Shown in pieces: positions 1-9,162 of a stretch of 64,000 bases of DNA. The position numbers were made by a program, and so were the translations under genes. The notes beneath the pieces were generated by a model that was given only the letters and a program-made list of their open reading frames with translations, did no database searches and was not told the DNA's origin. How positions within the stretch are numbered: the stretch's first letter is position 1; the number at the start of each line of letters is the position of its first letter. The stretch lies in NCBI GenBank assembly GCA_012744475.1, contig JAAYBV010000101.1:20962-84961 (forward strand). Direction: 5' to 3'. This stretch comes from Phycisphaerae bacterium. Its GTDB lineage: Bacteria > Planctomycetota > Phycisphaerae > Sedimentisphaerales > Anaerobacaceae.

Positions 1-416
1 ACGGGCAGACCGAGCTTGCTGCCTATGGTTACGGCCGCTTCCGCGTCCGGCAGCATCGAGACCCCCAGAACCACATCGAACGGCTCGGCCTGGTGCCACC
101 GCTTCGCCTGCGCCATGGCGCTGAACGCCAGCGATGCGCCCTCGAACCGCCGGAACCCAAATCCGGGCGGGCGGAGGTAACTGACCCGACGCGCCCGCAG
201 ACCATCCGGTGCGGCCAGCGGATTGCCGGGACCATAATCACGCCATCGCGAGGCGCGACACAGCGGCCAGGGGGCCCACGGCCGGCCCACGAGGAAATCA
301 CAGTCGATCCCGTGCCGGCGCAGGTGCCGAGCCTCGCGACACATGAAGATCCCGTGCCTTGGCGAGGTCGTGGTTGGGAACATGTGGCTAACCGTCAATA
401 TCCGGAGCTTCTTCAT
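1..416 (-). CDS. Glycosyltransferase family 4 (GT-B), N-terminal part, runs off the window
   Basis: Only about 138 codons are visible; the gene continues beyond base 1. The N-terminus (MKKLRILTVSHMFPTTTSPR, then HGIF) is the usual opening of GT4 enzymes: a Rossmann beta strand, a Pro/Thr turn and an HG(I/V)F helix start, with a Trp-rich APWPL...RW.DY segment around residues 50-60. Inferred role: adding a sugar from a nucleotide donor to a lipid-linked repeat unit at the cytoplasmic membrane. I chose the ATG at 416-414 rather than the one at 383 because the first beta strand lies between them. The gene then overlaps the upstream polymerase by 29 nt, which suggests translational coupling. The C-terminal catalytic half is outside the window, so donor and acceptor are unknown. 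Confidence 0.8.
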   Translation of the reverse strand, partial: MKKLRILTVSHMFPTTTSPRHGIFMCREARHLRRHGIDCDFLVGRPWAPWPLCRASRWRDYGPGNPLAAPDGLRARRVSYLRPPGFGFRRFEGASLAFSAMAQAKRWHQAEPFDVVLGVSMLPDAEAAVTIGSKLGLP

Positions 417-1827
417 CCGTTTCGTCGCAGAATTCGTCGGGGTCGGCATACCACCAACTGAGACGTTCGGCCGCCAGCACGAACGCCAGGAACACCCAAT
501 AGTACTTCGCGGACACCTGCTTGATATTCAGGCCCATCACCAGCAGAAACGTCAGGACCGCCCGCGCGTACAGCTTCTCCAGGGTCAGAGGCATGCGTCT
601 GACTGTGAGCATCAGCAGGACGACGAAGACGGCGAACAGGACCCCCGCCGGGACGCCGTATACGCCGAGCGCGAAAAAGAAGTCGTTGTGCGGCCAGATC
701 ACGCTGTCGGTCCGCTCGAACCAACTGAAGTAGCCCGTGCCCGCCGGTCTCGTGGCCGCCGCCCCGATGGCCTTGTGGATGGGAGCCATGCGGATGTCGA
801 TGGCTTCTTTGGCGCGCTGTACGCTGGTCAACCGCGCGGAGACCGAGCTGTCCAAGCCCTGCTGCCGGACCAGAAGCCCCGTGGATAGAGACGCCAACAG
901 AATGACGAGCACCAGCAGGGCCGCCAGCGCCGGTCGGCGCAGGACCTGTCGCACGAACAACAGCGGGCTCAGCACCGTGAAAGCCAGCGCCACCAGACCG
1001 CCGCGAGATCCGATCCGAAGCATCATGACGGGCAGGAACAGAATCGCCGCGAGATAAAGGACGCGCCACAGCAGGCTCCGATCGCGGGCGAAGAGATAGA
1101 CCGCGCAGAGGAACGCCAGGGCCGTGAGGGCCGCAAGCATGTTGGCGTCGATCGCGCGTCCGAGCGTCGCGGCGTACCGCACGTCCCGCGTCTCGTGCGC
1201 CGCGCGAATCACCGCGCCCGTGCGGACCGCCAGAACGATCGTGCCCAGCATTCCGATAACATATGAGCGCAACGCCCAGAGAAACGTGGTCTCGCGGTTC
1301 GTTTCGAGAATCCAGTAGGCGATCACGACCAGTGCGACCAACTGGAATTGCGTGAAGGCCCGCATCACCTCCATCGCCAGGTATGGCTGCGGCAATGATG
1401 CGACGAAGATCCACGCGCTCAGGCCCGCCGCGACCCACAGGGCCTTGTGCCGGATGCGCAGACCCGGCCGGGTCAGCATCACATTCAGCAGGAAACTCGC
1501 CGCCACCGCAATACCCACGCCGCGATCGAGACTGAATCCCTGCCCGAACCCCACACCCGCGCCGGTAGGAAGGACCAGCATGAGAATACACAGCGCGAAC
1601 GTCGGCTTGATGAGCATGCCGAGAAAGGTGGGCAGCGCAATCACCAGTCCCCCAACGAGAGGATTCCTGCCCACAAAGGCGATCCCGGACCCGATCGCGC
1701 AGACGATCAGCCACACCGCCAGGAGCAACGTGTTCATGGCGGGCGGGACCGGGATGTCTGACGTCCGCTCCTCGGGCTCGGACAACAAGCCGTCGTAGTC
1801 CACTTCTTCGAAGTAAGTCGCGTACAT
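388..1827 (-). CDS. O-antigen ligase/polymerase-like membrane protein
   Basis: A polytopic membrane protein of about 479 residues with roughly eleven hydrophobic segments. The large loop between late segments holds RIGSRGG (about residues 271-277) and PHNDFF (about 379-384), the Arg-rich and H-N motifs seen in the Wzy/WaaL (O-antigen ligase) superfamily. Such proteins polymerise or transfer undecaprenyl-linked glycan on the periplasmic face. An N-terminal acidic stretch of about 30 residues precedes the first membrane segment. A GTG three codons upstream of the ATG at 1827 is possible; neither has a clear Shine-Dalgarno site. It lies between a flippase and a GT4 gene in one minus-strand cluster. 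Polymerase and ligase cannot be told apart from sequence alone. Confidence 0.75.
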   Translation of the reverse strand: MYATYFEEVDYDGLLSEPEERTSDIPVPPAMNTLLLAVWLIVCAIGSGIAFVGRNPLVGGLVIALPTFLGMLIKPTFALCILMLVLPTGAGVGFGQGFSLDRGVGIAVAASFLLNVMLTRPGLRIRHKALWVAAGLSAWIFVASLPQPYLAMEVMRAFTQFQLVALVVIAYWILETNRETTFLWALRSYVIGMLGTIVLAVRTGAVIRAAHETRDVRYAATLGRAIDANMLAALTALAFLCAVYLFARDRSLLWRVLYLAAILFLPVMMLRIGSRGGLVALAFTVLSPLLFVRQVLRRPALAALLVLVILLASLSTGLLVRQQGLDSSVSARLTSVQRAKEAIDIRMAPIHKAIGAAATRPAGTGYFSWFERTDSVIWPHNDFFFALGVYGVPAGVLFAVFVVLLMLTVRRMPLTLEKLYARAVLTFLLVMGLNIKQVSAKYYWVFLAFVLAAERLSWWYADPDEFCDETDEEAPDIDG

Positions 1828-2017
1828 AAGTAACACTGGCGGTGCGGCCGCACCGATGAAGCTCCGGCACCCGGGACCGACGCCGTTCCGCGTCCGATCC
1901 CTGCCTGTTCTTTCGTTTCAAAAGACGGGCGGCATGAGAGAGCGTGCCAAGAATCGGCTCGTGCCCGCAGAGGCTTTCAGCTCGCGAGCATCCGGTTCCG
2001 ATAACTCGACGGCTCAA

Positions 2018-3589
2018 TCAAAGTCCGCTGCCGACCGCCGATTCTTCTGAGCCGCGCCGCAGGACCACAAGCAGCCGCCTGCGCTCTGCGGGGTCGATAC
2101 TGAACAGCCAGGCGCACAGACACGCTACAGCGCCCGAGGCAACAATCGCGCCCAGCAGCGCCGGCCACGAATCCGGCGGGAGGAGGACCTTCCAGGCAAC
2201 GATCACTGCGACCGCCGGAAGGCTGCCCGCCAGTGCGGGCCGCCAGACGCACACAAGGCTCTCGCGCGTCGCGATCTTCATCCTCCGGTTGAAGTAGATC
2301 GGCACGACCAGACCCGACACGATCGCCATCGGAACGAAGCCGAACCAGGCGATTCCCTCAAGGCCCCAGCCCAGGGATTTGACGGCGAAGACCGAGCCGG
2401 CGATGCAGAGGATCGCGGTCACTGCGGCAAGGGCCCCGAAGACACCATGCTCGCCGCGACCGGTGAGAACCAGGAAGTTGCTGTGCTGCGCCAGCATCAG
2501 GCCGTGCCCTGCCGTCAGAACGGCCAGAACCGTTGCCAGCGAACCGACGACGGTCGGGTCTGAGAACTTCTCGCCCACCCAGACGCTGAGGAACTCGCGG
2601 CCCATGACGATCAGGAAGGCGCTGGCGGGAATCAGAACCAACAGGCTGTATTTCTGTGTCAGGAAGGCGATTTCCTTGACCTTGGCATGGTCGTCGCGGG
2701 TGTCCAGCTCGCTGACGGCCGGCTTGATCGCGGCCGTGAAGGCCTGGAGCAACTGGCTCAACAGCAGCACGGCGGCGCTGGCGACGGCGAAGCGGCTGAC
2801 CGCCGACGTGCCCAGGAAGATCCCTGCGATCAGGTCGCCTGCCTTGCAGACGATCAGGCCGCCCATCGCATAAAGGAACGTGTTCGTTCCATACGAGAGC
2901 ATGTCCTTCAACAGGACCGGATCGATGTTGCGGCGCGACAGGGACACTCCGGGCAGCAACCGTCGGATGAACAGAGACTGAATCAGCCGCATGACGATCT
3001 CGCTCGCGCCAAACACGAGTCCCATCGTCAACAGGCCGTAACCGCAAAGCACAAGGACGACCAGCAGAACGGTCCGCACCGCCAGGACTACCAGCGTCGC
3101 CATGTTGATGACATCGTACCTCTGCAGACCGCTGAGCACGGCGGTGGTCAACTGAAGCGGGCTGGCAAGCGCGAACGCAAGGCCCACCACGAGGACCAGC
3201 CGGCCGGCCACCTCGATCTGCTCGCGCTCGATCGCAAACCAATCGCCGATCTTCGCGTAGAGCAGAACCGTCAGCAGCGCCAGCACGATCCCCAGGGCCG
3301 AGTAAAAGAACAGCGCCGTGCTGACGACCTTTGAAATGCCCTGCTCGTCGCCCTTCGCCAGGCAGACAGGAATCTGCCGGTTGATCGCGCCGTTGAGCCC
3401 GAGGCTCAGCATGCCGCGATAGCGAAACAGCGAGCCGACCAGCACCCACACGCCATAGCGGGCCTCTCCCAGACGGCCCAGGAAGAACCGGATCAGGACA
3501 AAGCCGATCAACGCGTTACTGACGAGGGCCAGCAGGTTGAACAGCGTGTTGTGGATCAACCGCTTCGAGGTGGTGACAGGTTGTGCCAT
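2018..3589 (-). CDS. Polysaccharide flippase, Wzx/MATE-like (MOP superfamily)
   Basis: About 523 residues with 12-14 hydrophobic segments and the N-terminal pattern of polysaccharide-biosynthesis flippases (KRLIHNTLFNLLALVSNALI, then RFFLGRLGEARYGVWVLVGS). These proteins move undecaprenyl-linked repeat units across the inner membrane. The start at 3589 is supported by AAAGGA nine or so bases upstream; the open frame extends further upstream, but only as an Arg/Ser-rich out-of-family stretch. The start lies inside the 3' end of the upstream methyltransferase gene (74-nt overlap), consistent with one transcript. Substrate unknown; the neighbours suggest a glycan that may contain fucose. Confidence 0.85.
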   Translation of the reverse strand: MAQPVTTSKRLIHNTLFNLLALVSNALIGFVLIRFFLGRLGEARYGVWVLVGSLFRYRGMLSLGLNGAINRQIPVCLAKGDEQGISKVVSTALFFYSALGIVLALLTVLLYAKIGDWFAIEREQIEVAGRLVLVVGLAFALASPLQLTTAVLSGLQRYDVINMATLVVLAVRTVLLVVLVLCGYGLLTMGLVFGASEIVMRLIQSLFIRRLLPGVSLSRRNIDPVLLKDMLSYGTNTFLYAMGGLIVCKAGDLIAGIFLGTSAVSRFAVASAAVLLLSQLLQAFTAAIKPAVSELDTRDDHAKVKEIAFLTQKYSLLVLIPASAFLIVMGREFLSVWVGEKFSDPTVVGSLATVLAVLTAGHGLMLAQHSNFLVLTGRGEHGVFGALAAVTAILCIAGSVFAVKSLGWGLEGIAWFGFVPMAIVSGLVVPIYFNRRMKIATRESLVCVWRPALAGSLPAVAVIVAWKVLLPPDSWPALLGAIVASGAVACLCAWLFSIDPAERRRLLVVLRRGSEESAVGSGL

Positions 3590-4397
3590 CGTCCTTTCTT
3601 GTCTTGTCCGCATGTTCGAGGCGCGAGACCTCGGACTTCTGCGCGACGCAGAACAGGTTCGCCGAGTCGAAGTATTTCGCATCCCACGCCATGCCTCTGG
3701 CGATTGCCGCATGAAGGGGGGCAACCCGGCCGACGAGCAGGTCCGCCATTCTCAACACGCGATGGAAGAGGCCGGCGCCGTCGAACTCAACGGCATCGAA
3801 CCCGCTGCACCGCAGCAGGCGGGCCAGATGGGCTGCGGAGAAATGCTCGTGCCAGCGTTTGGTCGCCGAGACGTCGCCGATCAGGCCGTCGGCGTTGCGG
3901 AGGTACCGCGCGTCGTATTCCGCCTGCGAATGCGTCCGGCAGTAGTACCAGCGGTGCAGCCGGGGAAACCGAAATTTGAGATTGCCCATATCCAGGAACG
4001 AGAACACATGCCGACCGGGAACGGTGACGACCAGCACGCCATCGTCCGACAGGACGCGGTGCAGCTCGTCCAGCAGCCCTTCCTGCTCGCCGACGTGTTC
4101 GAGGACGTCCATCAGCGTGATCGACGAGAACATCGCGTCCGGGAACGGCAAAGGCATGGCCCCGTCGATATGGATAATCTCCAGTCCACCGGAGGCCTTC
4201 TGCGCCCGTTCGACCGCCTGACGGCTGACGTCGACGCCCACGAGGCACTTGATCTCTTTGGTCTTCAACGCCCGGAGGAATCGTCCGTCGCCGCAGCCGA
4301 AGTCGAGATGGGCCGCCCCGCCGGCGGGCACATGCTGCCATGCGAACGCATAGCGGTCCCATTTGTACGGGTTGCCGGTTGTGAATCGTGTGCGCAT
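3516..4397 (-). CDS. Class I SAM-dependent methyltransferase of the polysaccharide cluster
   Basis: About 293 residues with a Rossmann methyltransferase core: motif I LDFGCGDGRF (residues 31-40), an acidic residue at the end of beta 2 (VGVD, about 53-56) and the motif IV/post-IV segment LMDVLEHVG (about 95-103). This matches methyltransferase types 11/12, common in glycan clusters as sugar O-methylases or lipid-head modifiers. The ATG at 4397 avoids overlap with the gene ending at 4418 and begins just before the conserved NPYKWDRYAFAW segment. The C-terminal ~25 residues overlap the flippase start and are low-complexity, so the tail may have been extended by drift. Target unknown. Confidence 0.75.
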   Translation of the reverse strand: MRTRFTTGNPYKWDRYAFAWQHVPAGGAAHLDFGCGDGRFLRALKTKEIKCLVGVDVSRQAVERAQKASGGLEIIHIDGAMPLPFPDAMFSSITLMDVLEHVGEQEGLLDELHRVLSDDGVLVVTVPGRHVFSFLDMGNLKFRFPRLHRWYYCRTHSQAEYDARYLRNADGLIGDVSATKRWHEHFSAAHLARLLRCSGFDAVEFDGAGLFHRVLRMADLLVGRVAPLHAAIARGMAWDAKYFDSANLFCVAQKSEVSRLEHADKTRKDDGTTCHHLEAVDPQHAVQPAGPRQ

Positions 4398-4417
4398 ACG
4401 CTTGACTTGCCGGGTCC

Positions 4418-5932
4418 TCAGTCGAGCTTTGGCGGCGCGACGACCTGCCACAACGGACCGGCCCTGCGAAGATCGTATTTGCCGAGCGCAAACGGCGGCG
4501 CATAACCCGGGCGGTCCGAGGTCACGTAAACCGGCCGGCGTGCAAGAAGTTGCTCGAACAACTCGGCGTCGTACGGTGGCGCCCCCCTGCTGCGGATAAT
4601 GCCCGTGACGACCTGCACATCGGCACGCCGGCCCTCGATCTCATGCACCAGCAGCAGCGGCGCCACGGTCGTCGTGTCGGCATAAATGACCGCATCGGGA
4701 CCGGCCGCCCCCAGCGCATCGCGTGCGAAACACTCGGCGCCGTCATCGCTCGTCTTCCACGGCCGCAGGAAATAGACGTAGTCGTCGCGGTACGCGATGT
4801 CGGCCCGCGTTCCAATGTCCAGCCCCATCCGGCGGGCCGCCTCTGGCGCCGCCGCATACACCGCTGGAGGCAGCAGTGCGAAGGCCACGATGAGCATCGC
4901 AGTCGCCCGGCGAGGCACGCGTTCTTGAATGCGATGCGCGCCCAGACCGATAATCGCCGATGTCACGGCGTAGAACGGGATGAAGAAGGCGTAGCGGTCG
5001 GAGACCGTGTAGCGAAACGCAAAGACGAAGAACAGCACGAGCAACGCCGCGAGAATGGAACGGAACGCCGGGACGGGCCGCATCTTGCACAGCGCTGCGC
5101 CGCCAGCGACAAACAGCAGCGCGTTCGGGGTTGGGAAGTTCAGCACAATCAGAAGGAGGTTCTCCCTGACAAGCGTCCACGACAAGGCCGTGTTGAGCAC
5201 ATCCGCCTGCCAGCGATCCCCGAACGCGGCGGAAGCGAGCGTAGCGAGGATCTGGCCGCTATGGATCATCTGCCGGACGATCAGATACTCGTAGGGCAAC
5301 GCGCCGAGAATCCACAGCAGAGCCATGATCGCAACATCCCTTGGGCGCACGCGTCTCCGCATCAACAGAGCACCCATGAACACGGCGTAACAGACCAGCG
5401 GAAGGACCGCGAGCATGTGCACCGAGACAGCCAAGCCATTGACCAGACCCAGGGCGTAGAGATATCGCGTTCGGCCCGTTCGGCCATATTGCAGCAGCAC
5501 GACCAGCTCGCCCAGAAACAGCGCCGTCCACAGCGTGTACGTCTCCGCGATGCTCGCGTGCTGCCAGAACGTGTGCGACAGCGCCAGCGTCAATGCCGCG
5601 ACAAGGGCGGGGAATTCCTTGCCCGCCCAGAGCCGCACGAGCAGGTACAGATTCGCCACCGCCACCGCCCCGGCGAAGGCCGAGACCAGGTTGACCCTGT
5701 GGGCAAACGAACCGAGCGGGATGTACTTGGCTGCGATGGCCACGAGATAGAACAGCGGATGCGCGATCGCCAGTCCGAGAAATCCTTCGATATCGTTGTG
5801 CCAGACTCGAAGTTGAATCAATCCGCTGTCCTGCCACAGCGCCCCCGGCGCGCAACTGATCCCATACAGGACCCCTGCCCCGAGGAGCACGACAAGATAC
5901 ACGATCCCTATGCGCGTGGTTGTCTTGGGCAT
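4418..5932 (-). CDS. DUF2723-like membrane glycosyltransferase (GT-C fold)
   Basis: About 504 residues: an N-terminal hydrophobic segment, a first periplasmic loop with Trp-Gln-Asp-Ser (WQDS, about residues 33-36), then AHPLFYL about 25 residues on and around ten further membrane helices, ending in a soluble C-terminal domain. The Asp in the first loop and the following H-P motif fit DUF2723/protein-mannosyltransferase-like GT-C enzymes, which use polyprenyl-phosphate sugars outside the cytoplasmic membrane. The start at 5932 (MPKTTTRIGIVYLV) directly precedes the first helix. It sits between the fucokinase fusion and a methyltransferase. Acceptor (glycan or protein) cannot be told. Confidence 0.65.
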   Translation of the reverse strand: MPKTTTRIGIVYLVVLLGAGVLYGISCAPGALWQDSGLIQLRVWHNDIEGFLGLAIAHPLFYLVAIAAKYIPLGSFAHRVNLVSAFAGAVAVANLYLLVRLWAGKEFPALVAALTLALSHTFWQHASIAETYTLWTALFLGELVVLLQYGRTGRTRYLYALGLVNGLAVSVHMLAVLPLVCYAVFMGALLMRRRVRPRDVAIMALLWILGALPYEYLIVRQMIHSGQILATLASAAFGDRWQADVLNTALSWTLVRENLLLIVLNFPTPNALLFVAGGAALCKMRPVPAFRSILAALLVLFFVFAFRYTVSDRYAFFIPFYAVTSAIIGLGAHRIQERVPRRATAMLIVAFALLPPAVYAAAPEAARRMGLDIGTRADIAYRDDYVYFLRPWKTSDDGAECFARDALGAAGPDAVIYADTTTVAPLLLVHEIEGRRADVQVVTGIIRSRGAPPYDAELFEQLLARRPVYVTSDRPGYAPPFALGKYDLRRAGPLWQVVAPPKLD

Positions 5933-5960
5933 GAATGTGATGTGCGAATTGCGTTCGGCG

Positions 5961-8900
5961 TCAACTGACGGTGACGACGAGCCCTTCGTTGCTGATACTG
6001 TAGTCGAAGAAGCGGGCCCGCTCGTTCGGCGGCTCGGTCTGGAGCATGCGGCGGACATTCGCGGCATCGGAGCCCGACTTGCAGACCATCAGAAGGAAGC
6101 CGCCTCCGCCGGCGCCAAGCAGCTTTGCCCCGTGGATATGCGGCCGGACACGCGCCAGCAGCGCCTCGATCTGTGCATTGCTGCTGTTCGGGTCCAATTG
6201 CTTGTTGAGCTGCCAGGCGGCCTCGACCAGATGCCCGAACCGCGCGAGGTCCTTGCGAATGAAGGCGTCCATCACCTCCCGCGCGACCTGCCCGATGTGC
6301 GACAGCGTCGCCATCGTGGCCCGTTCACGATTCAGATACCGGCCCACCACCTGCTGAAGGATGTTCTTGGCGAGCCGCGTGATCCCGGTATAGTACAGCA
6401 GCGTCGCCTTATCATTACACATCGGGTCTATAATATCCGATGGCACGTAATGGATGTGCGCGTCCGGGACCATGCCCGCCTGCGACACGATCATCTTGAC
6501 GCCGTCGACGACGCCTCCGATCTGGTCCTGCCAGCCTCCGCCGGTGGTCAGCGCCTGCTCGAGGCGCAACACCTGGTGGAACAGCTCCCGCTGCGAGAGG
6601 TCCTTGCCGACGACCCGCGCGATCGCGGCGGTAATCACCGCGCCCATGATACTGGAGGTTCCCAGGCCGCTTCCCTTGGGAATGGCGGCCAGGGTCGTCA
6701 ACTCGATTCCGCCTCCAAAGTCCTCCAGCGCCTTTCGCAGGGAACCCGCCCCCGATCGGCCGCCCGGCCGGGGCGACAGGCCCGACAACGCCAGGGCCGC
6801 CTTGGCCAGGGCGAAACTGCCGGTGGCTTTGCGGTAGTCCAGCAGGTCCTCGAACCGGCGAACCTCGATGCGAACGCCCAGGTCGATCGAGCCGATGCGG
6901 ATGACCGGCTCGTCGATCACGCGGATGTACGCCTGGATCGGAGGCTGTCCGTTGAGGTTGACCGCCGCGTTCACCACGCAGCCGCCCCACTCGAGCGAAT
7001 AGGGGGGCGTGTCGGTCCAGCCCCCGCCGATATCGAGCCGCGCCGGCGCGCGGGCCCAGACGATTTCATCGCTGCGCAGCACGCTGCGAGGCGACGCCGC
7101 CTCGACGATCCCGCTGCCGACGATCGACCGCTCCAGCGTCTCAAACGCCGCCTGCTGCGCCCGCTGTGACCATGCCAGAATCGACGTGTTGCGCGTCGGA
7201 AGCAGGCCGAGAGATTTCAGCCATTTACACTGAGTTCGCGTCAACTCCTCTTCGATGCCGCCAAGCACCTCGACCGCCGGCGCGTCGCGACCTTCACACA
7301 GGCGGGCCAGAGCCGATCCCAGCGTGTGCAGGACTCGGGAGAAGGTCAGCGCGGCCATGCCGTGATTCTCCCGGCTCTCGCAATACCGATGTGCTTCCTT
7401 CAGAATATCGGCGATCCAGGCCGCGACGTCGTCCCGGCCGCGCAGCAGCGAGGCCAACTCCTGTGAGGAGAACTTGCTTTCCGGCCGGAACATCCGGCGC
7501 CAGGAGCAACGGATCTCCTGCGCCCTGATCCGGCTGCGACGACGGTAGAACTCGACGTGATCGGCCATCGCCAGAATCTGTTCGAGGCTGTACCGGTCGG
7601 CCGTCCGCCAGGCGGAGCGCTGCTCCTGCGAAGCAGTGCCCGGGTCGAACATCCACAGCCAGCGACGGTAGTCGCTGTGCACCTTCACCGCGGGAAACAG
7701 GCGGGCATTCCAGATGCTCCGCTCATTCGCTGCGACCCGACGATCCCAAACGTCTTGTGGCTTGGCTCCGACATCCGCCAGCCAGGTGAGAAGGTCTTTG
7801 CCGCAGAAGACGGCACCGTCGCCGGCCGGCTCCTTGAGCGCGTCGTCGATTCCATAGCAGCGAACGAACCAGACCCGGGCGGCGTCGCGGTCGCGCCCTT
7901 GGATCACGTCGACACATGCACCGGCCGGGACCACCAGCGGCTTCTCGATATCGACACCGACGACCACGTTGCCCCCACCCAGAGTCAGCGAGGACGCGAT
8001 CCGGCAGCCCTCGACCCAGGCGCCGGTCCCCTGGACCGTCGCCGGCGGCACGACCTCGTTGTTGATATCGAGGTAGGTTTGCAGGAAGGAGATGCCCCGA
8101 TCCTCCTGGAGCAGCCGGGTTCCGTTGCTGAGGATCCCCCTGCTGCTGCCGAAGTCGAGGAAGTCGCAGTGCTTGAGCAACTGCACGCTGAATGGCGTTT
8201 CGCTCAGCACGTCGAACAGCTCCGCCAACATGGTGTCCGACCACCTCGAGCCGCTGCCGCGTGCCGACTTGACGTAGTCTTCCAGACGGGTCTGCGTCCC
8301 CATCGCACAGCAGATCTCGCGGTAGAAGTCGAGCCCGCGCTCCAGCACCGCCCTGCCCCGCCTGCCCGCCAGGACCAGGCCGCCCTGCTCGTCGCGGCGA
8401 GCGCCGAAGACCTGGAGCAGGCGAACCGCCGTGGCGGCGTCGAAGTGCATCACGCCGATGTCCAGACAGCTCTGTCCGTACGCGTTGATTGCTCCGTGGG
8501 CCTTCTGCTCGGGGATGGAAGGCTTTTGCAGGTACAGGCTCACCTCGTCGGCTGGTCCCTGGCAGAACACACCATGCCGGCTCGCCTGCTCGGGATTGGC
8601 GTAGCATGCGAGCCCCGTGATGCCCTGCTTCGTCAGGCGGATGTCCGACGGGTCAAACCGCAGCAGGACATCGCCCGAGGCGATCACCACCTGCCCCTGA
8701 CCGTGCTGCGGCGCCGGCAGCGCCAGGTACGTGGGCAGCTGGCGGTCGAACAGGCTCAGACACACGGCGCTGTCGTTCTCGCCGGGAACGGGAATGAACA
8801 CCTTGCCGCACGGACCATACGCAGGCAGGCGTCGCGAATCCCCGCCCGCGTGGACAATCAGGATGCGCAGCTCGCTCAGCGCCTCTTCCCAGCGATGCGG

Positions 8901-9140
8901 GCCGGACTTTTCCGGACCTGGAGCAAGCTGCCTTCGCAAGACCTCCATCAGGCAGTAGAGCGTGCTGCCCCCGCTGCCGACGCGTCGGCCGCCCGGGTCA
9001 GGGACCACGACGGCCTCGCGAACGTCGCTGAGCAGTCCAAGTTCCCGCCGCACGGCCAACTGCGATTCGTAAGCTTTCGCCTGCGCCTCGTTGGAGGCGG
9101 TGACAATCAGGTAATCCCAGGAACGGCCGCTTGCCTGCAT
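5961..9140 (-). CDS. fkp: Bifunctional fucokinase / fucose-1-phosphate guanylyltransferase
   Basis: About 1059 residues with two parts. The N-terminal half starts WDYLIVTASNEAQAKAYESQ and has VVPDPGGRRVGSGGSTL (about 46-62), the nucleotide-binding segment of the GDP-fucose pyrophosphorylase (L-fucokinase) domain, followed by a beta-helix-like region. The C-terminal half is a GHMP kinase: GGGWTDTPP near 704, the ATP-binding PKGSGLGTSSI near 813-823 and LLGAGGGGF near 1005. This arrangement matches FKP/FKGP proteins, which turn free L-fucose into fucose-1-phosphate and then GDP-L-fucose. The ATG at 9140 has AGGA upstream; a GTG at 9161, one base from the upstream stop, would add seven residues. 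A kinase acting on another deoxy- or heptose sugar is a weaker alternative. Confidence 0.85.
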   Translation of the reverse strand: MQASGRSWDYLIVTASNEAQAKAYESQLAVRRELGLLSDVREAVVVPDPGGRRVGSGGSTLYCLMEVLRRQLAPGPEKSGPHRWEEALSELRILIVHAGGDSRRLPAYGPCGKVFIPVPGENDSAVCLSLFDRQLPTYLALPAPQHGQGQVVIASGDVLLRFDPSDIRLTKQGITGLACYANPEQASRHGVFCQGPADEVSLYLQKPSIPEQKAHGAINAYGQSCLDIGVMHFDAATAVRLLQVFGARRDEQGGLVLAGRRGRAVLERGLDFYREICCAMGTQTRLEDYVKSARGSGSRWSDTMLAELFDVLSETPFSVQLLKHCDFLDFGSSRGILSNGTRLLQEDRGISFLQTYLDINNEVVPPATVQGTGAWVEGCRIASSLTLGGGNVVVGVDIEKPLVVPAGACVDVIQGRDRDAARVWFVRCYGIDDALKEPAGDGAVFCGKDLLTWLADVGAKPQDVWDRRVAANERSIWNARLFPAVKVHSDYRRWLWMFDPGTASQEQRSAWRTADRYSLEQILAMADHVEFYRRRSRIRAQEIRCSWRRMFRPESKFSSQELASLLRGRDDVAAWIADILKEAHRYCESRENHGMAALTFSRVLHTLGSALARLCEGRDAPAVEVLGGIEEELTRTQCKWLKSLGLLPTRNTSILAWSQRAQQAAFETLERSIVGSGIVEAASPRSVLRSDEIVWARAPARLDIGGGWTDTPPYSLEWGGCVVNAAVNLNGQPPIQAYIRVIDEPVIRIGSIDLGVRIEVRRFEDLLDYRKATGSFALAKAALALSGLSPRPGGRSGAGSLRKALEDFGGGIELTTLAAIPKGSGLGTSSIMGAVITAAIARVVGKDLSQRELFHQVLRLEQALTTGGGWQDQIGGVVDGVKMIVSQAGMVPDAHIHYVPSDIIDPMCNDKATLLYYTGITRLAKNILQQVVGRYLNRERATMATLSHIGQVAREVMDAFIRKDLARFGHLVEAAWQLNKQLDPNSSNAQIEALLARVRPHIHGAKLLGAGGGGFLLMVCKSGSDAANVRRMLQTEPPNERARFFDYSISNEGLVVTVS

Positions 9141-9162
9141 GGCGATCTGTCCTGCCACCACC